Assembly: GCA_014898425.1 (NCBI GenBank)
Contig: RCSZ01000010.1
Coordinates: 310,001-374,000, forward strand
Length of the DNA: 64,000 bases
Reading direction: 5' to 3'
Source: Botryotinia globosa
Lineage: Eukaryota > Ascomycota > Leotiomycetes > Helotiales > Sclerotiniaceae
Within the stretch, counting starts at the first letter, position 1; the number at the start of each line of letters is the position of its first letter. Below are positions 23,620 through 36,542 of this stretch, in pieces. The position numbers and the translations under genes were made by a program. The notes below the pieces were generated by a model. The model had not been told where the DNA came from. It searched no databases and was given only the letters and a program-made list of their open reading frames with translations.

Positions 23620-25205
23620 ATGGAGAACAATGAAGAAGATAACGACAATCGCGAGCTTCCCACAACCGAAGAACTACAATACACTTCTCTACGGACGAAC
23701 GATGTAGTGCCGAAAGACTCGAGCCCAGATAATACAACCCGAGGAGATGAGAGCATAGCTTTGAACAAAACAAATAACGATTACCTATGGATGAAGGAGA
23801 TTACAGATCCACCTTCTAGTGAGGGGATCTTGACTGAAAGACATCAGAATAGCTGGGGCACTCAAGGTATACACGTCGGCCATATACCATTATAAGAAGC
23901 AGTTTTCTGACTATACAAAGGTAGACCATTGGTTCTGGCAGATAATGAATCAGATGTTCCCAATCTCCAAGCCACTTCCGTTTCCACCGCAGCCTATGTC
24001 TCTGATCATGAGAAATTGTGGGATGTCGAAGAAGGCGGTTTCGAAAATGAGGACCCTCCGCTTGAGCAGGAAACCTTAGCCTCTATGTTTGGCCAAGACT
24101 AGTCTTATTCTTACCAGAACCCCCTAGAACATCACAGAGTCATATCAACCTGCTTAAGAATGATAAATCCCAACAAAGCGCATCTGAGACGGCATCGCTG
24201 TACCCTTTGCCTACAATGTTGGATGAGAATAGTGAAGGAATGGGCAACAAGGAAATTTCTGAAGATGGAACAGACTTGCTCTTAGCTTTTGAGAAGAAAG
24301 AAAAGTCGTCTGCTACTATTCTTGGCTTCCCATATTCTTATCCTCACTTCGCTGAGCTATCACATCTTCACAATGATCAAGGGTGTGAGCAGAATGTAAT
24401 CAGTTATAGTGGATCTGAAGAGCTCGGGGATGGTTCTGTGCCTCAACAAGATCCCGATGAAGATCAGCCGGAGCAGCAACAACATGAAGAATTACCAGAA
24501 GAAGCGGTATGGGAGGATGATAAAAACCATCATATGATGGATGGAGGAAAGCGGAAGCGAAAGTATCAGGATAAGACCAACGAAATCCATTCCTTTGAGG
24601 ATAGTATTCCTGATACAAACAGCAAGGATGACAACAACCCATAACCTGCAAAACGACGAAAGCCACAGCTATTGCCTCTCGATGACGCTTCAGCACTATC
24701 CCCTAAGTATAACCGCAAACGTCGACTTAGACAGCGTCACAGCCGCTCACCGCCTTTAACTACACAACACGAAATGAATAATGGGCAGTCTCGAAACAAT
24801 TGTAATCATTTACTATCATTAAGAAATAACGACTATTCTTATATTTCCCAAACCTTTCGGAATTCCTGCGATATGATCGAATCGGTATCAATAGCCGAAT
24901 ATCACGAATGGCCTCTTAAAGGTCTTATAAAATGTGCTATGATCGGAAACGAGACAACGTACAAAATCTCTTTACAGTTGAATCATGTTCCAGAGCACTT
25001 TCATGCTTCTATACTTTCCAAAAGCTTGGGTTTTGACACCGACAATGTAATAATTGATACTTCCAATACAGTCAATATTACCGGCGAAGATGAATAGGAA
25101 GTGAATACAATTCTCGCTGTACGAAAGAGATATAATAAGCTAGAATATAGAGCAGATTGACTAGGTGTCGACAACCCTGTAGTAGCAAAGTGAATATTCA
25201 AAATA
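23620..25205 (+). pseudogene. RIP-damaged chromodomain protein gene
   Basis: Acidic low-complexity frames (23620-23895, about 23935-24100, 24207-24644, 24672-25097) form a broken coding region. Its C-terminal part reads EYHEWPLKGLIKCAMIGNETTYKISLQL, then after a TAG at 25095, EVNTILAVRKRYNKLEYRAD, then a TGA at 25158, then LGVDNP. The last part is a chromodomain-like core ('WEVExIL..RKR..KLEYRADWLG'), and both stops fall where Trp codons (TGG) are expected, the typical G-to-A outcome of RIP. A basic KRRKPQ-type stretch (about 24645) could be a nuclear localisation or AT-hook-like region. Additional frame changes occur at about 23895, 24100 and 24650. Whether it was a host gene or a domesticated or retroelement protein is not clear. 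Confidence 0.6.
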
Positions 25206-25600
25206 AAGAGAACTTCAATATATATTCCTATATAAATTATATATATATATATTATAATATTTATACTTATTACTAATAAATAGAGTATATTATTAATAAT
25301 AAATGAAACTAATATTTTTTGTAATTCATTCAATAATAATTTTAACAAAAAAAACGAAAATAAAGGATTTAAAAAATCTGAGAGATTTTAAGATTTTCGA
25401 ATATTAGAATTATAGAAAAAATAGATAAAGAGAAATAAGTATAGAAGTTAAAAAAAGAAGGAAAATAAGTATAAAAATTAGAAGAAGAAAAGATGGATAA
25501 ATAGGGGAATTAAAAGATAGATGAAAGAGTGAAGATATTAGTTGAAAATTTAAATGGGAACGGATTTCTATTTTTATTTAATTTTATTTAATTTGTTTTA

Positions 25601-25816
25601 TTTTTATTTATTTTTATTTATTTTTATTTATTTTTATTTATTTTTATTTATTTTTATTTATTTTTATTTATTTTTATTTATTTTTATTTATTTTTATTTA
25701 TTTTTATTTATTTTTATTTATTTTATTTATTTTTATTTATTTTTATTTATTTTTATTTATTTTTATTTATTTTTATTTATTTTTATTTATTTTTATTTAT
25801 TTTTATTTATTTTTAT
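25601..25816. repeat. (TTTTTATTTA)n decanucleotide array
   Basis: More than 20 uninterrupted 10-bp units alternate A-spacings of 6 and 4. One single-base phase shift occurs at about 25721. Imperfect units flank it from 25571. Confidence 0.95.
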
Positions 25817-26187
25817 TGTTTATTTATTCCTTTATTTTTTTTTTATTTTTTTTTTTTCTTCTTTTTTTTCAGTTAAAAGTTTTGTTATTATATTATATAT
25901 TATATATTATAGAATGTATGAAATAAATAAGAAAGTAATCTAATTTGAATATAGATAAATATTTTTGATTTGAAGACAAATATTTTTGATTTGAAAATGA
26001 TTATTTTAGATTAAAATTTAATAGTTTTTTTTAAATTCCAGAATTTTATTAATACTTTATCAATTAAAAGAAACTTTATATGATATAGATTTTTTAATTA
26101 AATAATTTCATCTATTAAAAATAATTATTTCAATATATAATTGAATATCTAAGATTTTATAGTAATTAATAAAGCAATGTTTTTATC

Positions 26188-26326
26188 TGTCACGTGCGTG
26201 AAATCGAAATACACATCGAAATCAATAGAAGTTATAAGCTTTACTACTATACTACGCATATAATCTAACCTATAAAAAGTATAATATTAGGGATTAAAGT
26301 CTTAATAGTTTATTACTATATATATA
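26188..26326 (+). repeat. Direct repeat copy A
   Basis: The sequence starting CACGTGCGTGAAATCGAAAT and passing through TCTAACCTATAAA and TATTAGGGATT to a TA-rich end is repeated about 428 bp downstream. Copy A retains CpG-containing bases that are T or A in copy B. Confidence 0.65.
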
Positions 26327-26616
26327 TTCTAATAAAGCTTTCTTTTTTTCTTTTTTTCGTTTCGAAAAGACTAATAATTATAAAATGTATTTATCTATAT
26401 AGTTAACTATAGAATTTGTAATAATACAATTTATATTATTTAATATCCTTATTATTAATAATATATAATTACTAATAAATTCAGAATATTCAATTATTAA
26501 GTGAATACATTTTCGCTTCAATGGCTTACTTTTAATTTGAAAATTTATTCCAAATTAAGCAAACTCTAATAAAATCTCAAAACAATATCCACCTGATATA
26601 ATCCTTAATACTCTAT

Positions 26617-26753
26617 TATATATATAAAATCGAAATATATATTGAAACCAATAAAAATCATAAGCTTTATTATCATACTATATACGCAATCTAACCTATA
26701 AATGATATAATATTAGGGATTGAAGTCTTAATAGCTTACTACTATATATATAT
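26617..26753 (+). repeat. Direct repeat copy B
   Basis: This matches copy A in the same orientation (AAATCGAAATATATATTGAA, TCTAACCTATAAATGA, TATTAGGGATTGAAGTC). The pair could be LTRs of a very short element or a local duplication. Confidence 0.65.
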
Positions 26754-26890
26754 CGTAAAAACAAATGATAAGAAAAATAAGAAAAATTTATCTCAAATAT
26801 CTAATAGTAATTAAAATATATAATTATTGAAAAAAAACTAGTATTTTAAAATAATTTGTTATAGAAAGTAAAATAGAAATACAAATTATA

Positions 26891-27243
<353 letters not shown>

Positions 27244-27530
27244 CAATTTATTATGAAAACAAAAAACTATCTAATCAAAAAAGTTTAATATATTATTAGA
27301 AATAGATTAGATATTTAGAATCGATTTTACAAAATAATATAGCAAAATATATTATATATATATATATATATTTTATAAAAGAAACTTTAATAAAAAATAA
27401 TTTTTATTATAAATAAGAATCTATAATAAGGAAAAATAATTTTATAATTTATATTAATAATAAAAAAGAAACAAATTCTTTCAAAATTAGGATTTTTGAA
27501 GTACTGAATAAAAAATAATAATTAAAAAAA

Positions 27531-28044
27531 GTAAGAGTTTAGGCTTCGGCTTATCGCACACCACCCTATTTCGTGACAAAATCCCTGCAAAAATATTGTT
27601 TTCCTATATAAATTAATTATTTTTATAATTCTTTAATGAATGGAAGATATAATTTGAAAATTGATTATTTAAATAATATCTATAATTAATTTCTGAAAAA
27701 ATGAGTGAAATATTTTTAATAATATTTTGAATAAAGTTATAAGTATTTAAAGTTAGAAATCTTCAAATTTTTTAACATGTAACGCTTTTCCCATACAAAA
27801 AAATCGATTTTTTAAAAAATTTCAGGAATTCCAACTTTAAATACCTAAAATTTTATCAAGAAAATTATTAAAAATAATTCACTCATTTTTTTATATAATT
27901 TCATTAATTATTTATTATCAGAATAAATCTTATAAATCTGATTTAAAGATTAATTGGAATAATATATAGTTCAAAAGTTGAAGAAATGAGGCTTTTTGGT
28001 GTGTTTTCGCTTAGTGTGCGATAAGCCGGGGCCTAAACTCTTAC
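27531..28044. mobile_element. 514-bp MITE-like element
   Basis: The left end GTAAGAGTTTAGGCTTCGGC continues TTATCGCACAC; the reverse complement of the right end is GTAAGAGTTTAGGCCCCGGC followed by TTATCGCACAC, giving about 31 bp of terminal inverted repeat with two transitions. The interior is AT-rich and non-coding. No clear target-site duplication was seen, so the exact ends are uncertain by a few bases. Confidence 0.7.
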
Positions 28045-28443
28045 TAAGAATTTTCGAGTGAAAAGTGGGATTTATATTTATCTTTTTTCAAAAGTGTTTT
28101 TATTACTTTTCAAAAGATCTCTTCTTATACTTCGGAAGAGGTATAACACTTGCTATGCGTATGCTGGTAGATAGTTGAACATTGAAAGCACCCAAAGAAT
28201 GTTTTGAATATTGTCTTGCGGTTGGAAGTTGTACGTGATTTTGAAGACGGCCAGCTGAACATTTGTGGCTGTGCATTTTTTGGTTCCCTGCTTAAAGCTA
28301 CCTACCTATCCACGGATTGTCATAAGAGACGACTTTTCTTTCACAATTCAGTATTTGAGAATAAAGTAAAGCGCAAGTCACAGCTCAATAGGTCATGGGT
28401 CATTGGTATTATCCTTTTTATCCCTTTTTAATTCCTTAACAAA
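28045..28443. other. Intergenic region, nothing recognised
   Basis: This lies downstream of ENP1 (3' side) and right of the MITE. No gene or notable repeat. Confidence 0.6.
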
Positions 28444-29978
28444 TTAGTCTATCATCATAGTATCATCACCATCAACAGCTGGTCCTGCTTCTTCAATAAC
28501 CACACCACGACCACGTCCTGCTAGCAATTCCCTTCTAACCTCAGGACCGATCTGTGAATGTCCCTTGACATTAATCAAATCTAATAGCGACTCTCTCTGA
28601 TCTTCTGTAATATCATTTCTATATCTTTGTGCAAATGCCAAAAGACATTGATGCCAAATAACTGGTAGTTTCGCATCTTTAGAACTGGTTACACCTTCCA
28701 TTCCGGATCCAAGGTCTTCGGGTCGAACACTGGCTGGGTCGACACTTCTAAATCGCAGGAAATGGAAAACCAACGCATCGATGACTTGGTATGGAAGTGC
28801 GTATTTCTTGTCAAGCAAAGCCTTGATAAAAATGTTTGTAGCTCCACCACCTTCGGTCCCGGCTGATGACTCTTGAGCTGCAATATCGCAAAGTCCTTTG
28901 ATGGCAGCGGCGGAATGTAGGACTGGGATCGAAACTCGCACAAGTACGCCTGATATAATTCTGGCTTCACGTAGTGTGCAGGTGCCACTTCCGATCAATG
29001 GGAAAAGGAATCCCTTGAAGAAGGCGGCTGGCTTGTAAAGTGCCTTCTTCAAGGCTTTGAAAAGATGAACATTCAAGTGATTGGTTTCGAAAATATCTTC
29101 CCGGACCTTCTCAAGTAGGACCATTTCCACGAATCTTTGTGCGATAATTGGTGTCCTCGAGACGAATATTCTTGTTGCTTCGTAACAAGCATTTGGTGTC
29201 CACTTGTCCGGTCTGGTGATTTCGAGAATTTGTTCCCAATTTGGTACTGTAGGTAGAATCTTGAATGGTTTCGGTAATTTTCCTGACTTGTATCGCGATA
29301 ATATCAAACCAATTCTATATCCTCGTTAGCATTTGGGCGGGATAAAGGCGAAGGTAGTCCTCACTTTGTATAAACTTCCAAAACCTTCGGATGAACGAAG
29401 AATCCATCATCTTCGGGTGCAGCACGTCCAACTCCAGGTTGCCCCGATTGTTTTGCTTCAAACTGGGCGATTCTCTCTAGAATTAATGCAGTCAGATCTG
29501 TGCCTTGTCCTCCTTGACTTTCGTCATTTTCTCCTCCCCAACCGACTTCCTTTAACTTTTGGTCTAGATCATCCTCGCCTTTCTCTGGGAAAAACTTTCC
29601 AAACGTATCGCGGTCTTCTGGCGCCAATTCGACTAGTTCTGGAACTTCATCATCATCTCCCCATTCTTCACCATCCTCATCTCCAAATTGTGGCTCATCC
29701 TCCTCATCTTCATTCTCAAATCTCGAATCAAAATTAAAGGCTGCATTCGGTTTTGCTGCTTGAGTTTCGGCTTCGTCTTCATCGGCAAGTTCTTGACCTA
29801 TCTTTAAAATCCTCCGCGAAGATTTTGAATCCACGAACTTTTCTTCCTCATCCTCATTTCTAGACTTTCTCTTCCCGGATTTAGTTTTGAGTGGACCACT
29901 GGCTGTCAAATCTGCTTCAAGAGGATTATGTCTTCTTCCGTTTCTGGCGAGTTCTTTTGGACTCATTGCTTTGGGCAT
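28444..29978 (-). CDS. ENP1: Bystin/ENP1, 40S ribosome biogenesis factor
   Basis: ENP1 is an essential nucleolar/cytoplasmic factor for pre-40S assembly and 20S pre-rRNA processing. Two exons, 29978-29365 and 29314-28444, with one 50-nt intron (GTGAGG…TATAG) give about 494 aa, close to the yeast protein. The N-terminus is basic and then highly acidic (ELVELAPEDRDTFGKFFP precedes the conserved part), as in bystins. The C-terminal bystin domain is clear: SRYKSGKLPKPFKILP, WTPNACYEATRIFVS, HLNVHLFKALKKALYKPAAF, IPVLHSAAAIKG and WHQCLLAFAQRY. The splice rejoins KVLEVYTK to IGLILSRY. It shares a ~430-bp divergent promoter region with the amine oxidase gene. Confidence 0.95.
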
Positions 29979-30408
29979 TTTGTGTTTTGGGGAGATTTTG
30001 TGAAATTTTGGTGACGGACGGAATTTCTTTCTGGGAAATCAATTGATAAAATTGAAAATGTTCAAAAATATTAGCGGAGGTTGCCGGAGCTAAGATAAGG
30101 ATTTTCCCCGCCAAAATCCCTCATGATGAGTGCCTTACAATCAATAGTTTATGCCTGATATCATTGATCAATTAATCAGCGTCATCTCATTTGTTTTGGT
30201 CAGCTGATCAACATAAGTGAGGGGAAACAATCGTACTTCGGTTCGTCCTACTGTCCACAACGAACCATTCATGATACATTGAGAGACAAACAGCTCACTC
30301 TAGGTAACAAATATTCATGGAAAGACGTTATAGTCTTCTCATGTCGAATGACTATCGCTGCTTATATCGCTGCTTAATGCTTCGGTTGACAACTTGTACA
30401 TACTTCAC
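29979..30408. promoter_or_regulatory. Divergent promoter region ENP1 / amine oxidase
   Basis: A 430-bp spacer separates the two start codons. TCAGCTGATCA and TGATCAATTAATCAG form overlapping TGATCA-centred palindromes near 30160-30210. No TATA box is obvious. Confidence 0.45.
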
Positions 30409-31814
30409 ATGACAACGCTCATGATGACCTCTCAAACCGCTATCGATACTTCTTATCTTATAGTGGGCTCAGGAGTCTTTGGTACATCAACTGCTTACCA
30501 TCTCTCACTTGCACACCCCATGTCATCCATAACCCTCTTGGATCGTTCATCCTCCTTTCCATGTTCGCTTGCTGCTTCTCATGATTACAACAAGATTGTT
30601 CGTGCCGATTATGAAGATATATTCTATTGCGAGTTGGCGCTCAAAGCCCGTGAAATGTGGAAGAATGATCCATTATATAAGCCATACTATCATGAGTCTG
30701 GCTTTGTTATCGTTGATGATACCGGTCTTGGACGAAGAATCATTGATAATTATGAAAATTTGGGCGTCTTCGATCATCAAGCTAGGATTGTTGGACCGGA
30801 TGAAATGAAAAGTTTGTATGGAGGATTATTTGAAGGGACTGATTGGAGAGGTGTGAAGGAAGTCTTCATCAATGAAGGTAGTGGATGGGCTGAGGCCACA
30901 AAAGCAGTTCGCAAGGTGACCGAGATGGCAATGGCGAATGGTGTAAAGTTTGTCAAGGGAGACGTGGAGAATCTTGTTTTGACTGTGGATGGGGAATGTA
31001 TTGGCGTAATGACGAAAGACGGTAGGACCTTTCGCGCAGACAAGATCATATTATCAACTGGAGCAGGTACAGCGAAGTTGCTCGCAGATTCCGCGCCGCA
31101 GATGCACCACCTCCTGGCTGAGGATCGGATTACAGCAGCTGCAATTGTGGCTGGCCATGTCAATTTGAGTGAGACTGAGTACGATAGGATCAAAAAGACC
31201 CCTGTGTTCGATCATGCAGTCGGGGATGTCTTAGGTAAGTGGTAGCTAAAATGAAGATCAAAGACGAAATTAAATCTCAAACAGGTGCAGCACTCCCTCC
31301 CACTGATGGAATTTTCAAATTCTATCTGGATGTCACTCTCAAAAATACATCACTACATGAACGATCAGGTCATATGATATCAGCTCCGCCTGATGAAGCC
31401 GATCAAGCGCAACATAACGTTCCCAAAAAGCTCCAAGAGGAATGTTATCGAGTATTGAAAGGGATTTACAGTGAACTGGCCGAAGATCTGAAATTCGATT
31501 CTTTTCGCATGTGTTGGTATGTTGGATCAGTGCTCTTTTCTCTTCTCAGATCTAATGCGGTAATTAGGGACGGGATTACCCCGGACCAAGATTTTATAAT
31601 CTCGGCACATCCACGATGTCAGAATTTGCACATCGCCACGGGAGGTTCTTTTCATGGGTGGAAATTTCTACCAATCATTGGAGATTACGTTGTTCAGATG
31701 CTTGACAATAATTTGGATGCTAATCTTCTCAAGCGATGGGCATGGGATCGTGATCAAAAGGGAAGTGTACATCAGAAGTTTGTTCCCAAACGAGAGCTGA
31801 AGGATTTGATATGA
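30409..31814 (+). CDS. FAD-dependent amine oxidase (saccharopine/fructosyl amino acid oxidase type)
   Basis: The gene encodes a predicted flavoenzyme that oxidises a secondary amine, releasing H2O2. Exons are 30409-31234, 31285-31516 and 31568-31814, with introns of 50 and 51 nt (GTAAGT…ACAG; GTATGT…TTAG), giving about 434 aa, normal for the MSOX/amadoriase family. I chose the first ATG at 30409. The N-terminus has the dinucleotide-binding motif YLIVGSGVFGTSTAYHL and the following acidic residue in LLDRS. VEGSGWAEATKAV-like and DKIILSTGAGT blocks follow. After splice 2, FRMCWDGITPDQDFII carries the Cys of the covalent 8alpha-S-cysteinyl-FAD site, and ATGGSFHGWKFLPIIG is the C-terminal FAD motif. 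No peroxisomal SKL is present (the C-terminus is KDLI). Substrate is not resolvable by eye. Confidence 0.88.
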
Positions 31815-32007
31815 CTTGAAAGTACGCTTTTTATTAATGACTAGGATTAAAACTAGGCGATCTAAAAATCTATCGCAGAGCTGATCCAGTTCAAGTGCCC
31901 GATTGTAATTTCCTTTGCGCGAACAAGAAAATACACAATGGGAGAGTTGGCTTGTCTGGACAGTAAGAATGATCAAGCTTTGATTTTTGGCTTCTTCGGA
32001 AAATCAT

Positions 32008-32945
32008 CTAAAGGAGGATTTGGGCTTCTCCTGGCTGGATGGTACCGTTTCCGATAGCATATCCATGAGCACGGGCAACCAAGGAGTATGGAACTAAGTA
32101 TCTGGACATATATTAATATCTCTTTATTCCTTGGAAATGGTGATTTGTTGACTTACTTGTCAAGGTATGGGAGGACTTCTGCGGCACCAGGAGTGTTTCT
32201 CCAATCTCTCATCAAATCCATGGTAATTCCAAACAATCCCATGAGATTAACACCAGCTTGCTCCATACGTCGGTTGGCATCCGAAGCCAATTTGTCACTG
32301 AAAGTACCACTTGCTTCGGTATTGGCCCAGACATCATAGCCTGCTTCAATAAGTGAGAGTGCGAGGAAAGAAGTACCTGTTGATTTGCATTAAAATGTGA
32401 CTCCGAAATGCAGTATGGGTAAAGGGTTGACTCACAAACTTCGGTGACGATTCCACCAATGATCAATTGTTTCTTACCAGTGGCTTCCACAGCGGCACGG
32501 AATTCAGCATTGTCCCATGCATTAACTTCTCCTTGGCGCTTGATATAAGGAGCAGTTGGGTGCATCTATCGTCATTAGCACTGATTCGGAATGATGTCAC
32601 CTCATGGTCACTCACGGAAATGATCTCCTCTGGGAGATTGCTGTTTGGTCCTTGCTCAGCAGAAGTGGTCAAGATGGTTGGAAGATCGAAGAGATTTCCA
32701 AGAGCTGCATGACCGAGGAGTGATTGTCTGAAGACAGTTGGATCATAATCTCTCACGAGCTCGGAAAGTCCAATTTGGTGATCAATGACAAGAAGAGCGG
32801 CATCACTCTTGTTGAGACGATCAAAGGTAAAACCTGATGAGTTGTTAGCATTCGAGTTCTAGTTGCAAAATTTGAAAGTAGCAGTCTATATTGTACCTTC
32901 AACGGCAATGGCAGAGGCCAATATCATGGAGGTAGAGAACTTCAT
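32008..32945 (-). CDS. Isochorismatase-fold (YcaC-like) cysteine hydrolase
   Basis: Five exons (32945-32897, 32833-32616, 32565-32436, 32376-32157, 32101-32008) with consensus GT-AG introns of 63, 50, 59 and 54 nt give 236 aa. The catalytic triad of the cysteine-hydrolase family is visible: Asp in ALLVIDHQIG, Lys in PYIKRQGEVNAWDN, and Cys in GGIVTEVCTSFLALSL, whose TGT codon is split by intron 3. Block DYDPTVFRQSLLGHAALGN and the motif LTTSAEQGPNS are typical of YcaC-related hydrolases of unknown substrate. The N-terminus MKFSTSMILASAIAVEG is hydrophobic and could be a short signal peptide, although such proteins are usually cytosolic. The gene is convergent with the amine oxidase (193-bp gap), which may be incidental. 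Confidence 0.9.
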
Positions 32946-35900
32946 GTTGTTGATGGAAATTTATAGATTGAACTTTGAACTATTGAAGTGAGTCTGATGA
33001 TGAGATGAGTGATGAGGATGATGATCGAAACCGTTGGAAACTCTCTTCCTCTTATACGCAAACTCTTGACTACCAAAAGTCCTCGAGGCGACAACAGCAC
33101 CTCAATATCTCGATATATCTCGATATATCTCACCGATCTAGATCCACCTACCTCATCACTTACAAGGAAGTAATCAGAATACCGGGCTCCTAGCTGTGCA
33201 TCTAGATGATTCAATCTCCGTCACAATTTACAATTTTCTAGTAGTCTCCACGACTTCCATAGCTTTATCCAACGGTCAACTCGACAGCCGATGGCAGATT
33301 CACCGTCACGCCAAAACCACCACTATCAACGCCCAAAACAAAATACTACCTCGACTTACCTACGGATATCCTCCGATGATATCAAGAGGATCGCTTCAAA
33401 ACGAGATATTTCCCTTCCGGGCACCTGGTCCGCGGGCATTAATCGTATGGAGAGCATTCATGCAAGGACTTTACTCAGCGCAGAGACCATCAAGCTTAAT
33501 GCAACAGCTTCTACATGAGTAAGCAGGTGTTCTCCATCTACAACCGAGTGTGGAGTAAACCGCGATTAATTACCATTCTTTTACAAATGCACTAGCACGG
33601 AAATTTTTCTGTTTCAGGAATAGTCGAATGCTTGATCATATAAAATATGAGCTGATTGGATGGAATAGGGAATAGTTTGGTGCTGGTGCTCCATAATTCT
33701 TGATGAGTAACGATCGTTAAGAGAGATGTCAGCAATTGACCACGGTTGATCGATGCTAATTCCCCATGTGCAATATGGCTTGGCGAGATTTGGTAAGAAT
33801 CTTCAAATGGGTTACTCAGGTACGGTAAGCAGATTGGTGAAATGAGGAGGGTGGTTATTAATCGAGGTGCAGCGATGCCCAGATCACGGGATGGGGAAAC
33901 TTTATGATGTGTAGGTATTGTATATTATACTTTGTGTAGGTAATGATTGGGAAATCATTAGGGAGATATTGGTTAGCGGATTGTATGGATGCTATAGGGT
34001 CGTGAATTTACTTGGATGTGGGTTGTTTTACCGATGCGTTCGCGTTGTGGAACTTGTATGATGCAAATGAGTACTTGCAGCATCTTCGATATTGCTTTTT
34101 TCATATCACATTGGCATATTTTCGCAGTGTAGTGCAAGATATTGATCATCGAAAGGGCTAAGGACTAGATCAGGAAGTGGTTTAGAACTTCTCGCTAACT
34201 GCTACTTCATCATACTTCCTATACTTGTCACATTTTCTGTACCCAGACATCCAGAAGGAATCGAGTACATTCTCCTCTAACTGCTATATCAAACTCTCCG
34301 CCCGAGCTCTGTGAATATTAAGAGGGAAAACGATCCTCTCGCTACTTCGTATTCATTGAGATAGCTAAGAGATATCGTGTAAATTAACAGAAATTAGCAT
34401 AAAGTATGATCTGGACCAATATGAGTCTTTTCACGGGAATCTCCATGGTACCATAGTAAGTGGAGGTCTAGAAACGGAGAGATACTTGTGGTAAAGGTAG
34501 GAGTGAGTAGTATCACGGGAGTCTCCGCGGTGTCTGGAATCCCAGGTGACATGTCAGCTATTACCGATTGCTCAGTAATATATACTTGAGAAGAGTGAAT
34601 TATATGATAATGATTTTGATCCATATAATTCATACCAAGGTCTCATATCGAGAACATTCTCTTCCATCATTTCCTTCCACTATTGATTCATAGGTTATAT
34701 ATCTCCTCATAGCCCCCCTATTTTATGCACTACACCCTCTCCATTCCCCATTAAAATTTCACCTCAAACTTCTACTCTTCATCACCAAATCCCTTCATCA
34801 TTTTCTCCAGCGCCAGTCTATCCCCTTCCATCGTATTTGTTTCTTCCAGTCTCCTTGAGCAACAACCAACTCGATGCATTGACATCAGCCAAATGTTCTC
34901 ACCCGCATCTATTTCAATTCAATGTCAAATATTACAACTCCGAAAGGTCGAAGAGTTGAGTTATTCAACACGAATTTTTCAATCTCAAGCAGGTATTGAA
35001 ACTCCAAGTCTCGAGTGAATGAAAAGCTGCAGAAGACGGTCAAACACCCAGTCCTTCATACAGCCGTGCAACTTCACCTTCCTCCATACACCCAAGAATA
35101 CAATCGATACGTGTTATAGTCAAAGTTCACCAAAGATAATATTCAATCAGTCTGTATTTACAATTGTCTAAATCTATGGCCTTTAAGAGCCCCTACACAT
35201 TGATCTTGAAAGATCCAATCTTTTAATAAAAGCATACTCTACAAAATAATTGAAGATACATAGTATATATTAAAATTGTTTATAATTTCCATAAAGCTTT
35301 ATTAAATTTTATATAATTTACTAATATAATTTACCAACATAGTTTCCCAATATAATTTACAAATATTTAAAAAGTTTCAAATCATTCCAATAAATAATTA
35401 AAGAGAAATACTATATTAAAATTGATAAAAATAAGTATAATTTACATAATTTAATAAAAAAAATTAAATTCTCAACATATTTTTCAACTTTTAATTAAAT
35501 ATTTTCAGATTTGATTATTCTATCAAGAATTATATAAAGTTTTATATATTAAAGAATTTTCTTTTTAATTTTTAAATATAAAAAAATTATCAAAGATTCA
35601 AATAGAAAAAGTAATTTAAATTGTGAAATTCTGAAATTTAAAATCCTTAAAATAAAAGAATTTATTTTTTCAAAAGTAACAATTTTTATTAGTGAAAAAA
35701 TTTACTTTAAATTCTAATATATTAGTTCGAGAAGGATACAAAAGACGTAGCACCCACACGTAATGCAGGTCCTGTATATCTAATTGTATTCTATCTAAAG
35801 AGTTAGTTAAGTGGGAAAGTAGTAGGCCTTATATAGGCGCTATCGAAAGAGCTAGTCTCTTTCATACTCGCTTAATCCCTTCAATACAATAGCCTTTATA

Positions 35901-36542
35901 TTAAGGTCATTTCCTTGAAGTGAATTCCTTATAGATAAATTCCCTTGTTTACACATAAGACGTTTTTCAATTCTATATTGAAATCTATAGAAATATTATT
36001 ATTTAAAAAATATTCTTTTATTCAAATAAATATTAGATCTTTAATATCAAAATATATTAATTGATTGAATTATTAATAATTAAAAAAGTAAAGCATTTTT
36101 TTCAATTTAATAATTTTAATAAGTTTTATTTTATTCAATTTGATTTTAATTCTTTTGAAATTCTAATATAATACAAATATTATATTACTTTGTAATAAAA
36201 TTGAATTATATTTGATTTGAATAATATTTATGAAAGTTATAAGTGATTTTATTATATTATGCATCTTCAATTATTTCGCCGAGTACCTGGTTGACCTATA
36301 GTCATGCAAGGCGAATTGGTGATTGATTGACTCGCGACGATCACATACATATCCAATTGATTGTTATTTGCCCAATGTAGAGCAAAATTGCAATGTATGT
36401 GTTTGTATTCCGAGTCCAGCATTGCTACGTAACATAATCTCGACTTGACATTAATAACCTAAAGTCACAGCGCTCTCTCCAACCTTCTCATCATATGCTC
36501 CATTATTTAAACCCCGCAACAAGATATACACCAAAATCAGCA
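32946..36542. other. 3.6-kb intergenic region with AT-rich patch
   Basis: No gene is supported. 32946-35210 has normal composition with only short frames; CTCGATATAT is repeated three times near 33106-33130 upstream of the hydrolase gene. 35215-36250 is a RIP-like AT-rich patch containing an LTR-like relic. 36250-36542 is the 3' flank of the next gene. Confidence 0.6.
35725..35955 (+). mobile_element. LTR-like relic in AT-rich patch
   Basis: An island of mixed composition sits in AT-rich sequence. It carries a TATA-like CCTTATATAGGCGC, a run resembling an R/U5 segment (CTTTCATACTCGCTTAATCC, then TTCAATACAATAG) and an end near GTTTACACA. Its termini and target-site duplication could not be fixed, so this is tentative. 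Confidence 0.35.

Noticed and set aside
25554..25943. 129-aa hydrophobic open frame
   Set aside because: It is a direct translation of the TTTTTATTTA array (Phe/Leu/Tyr/Ile repeats), not a gene.
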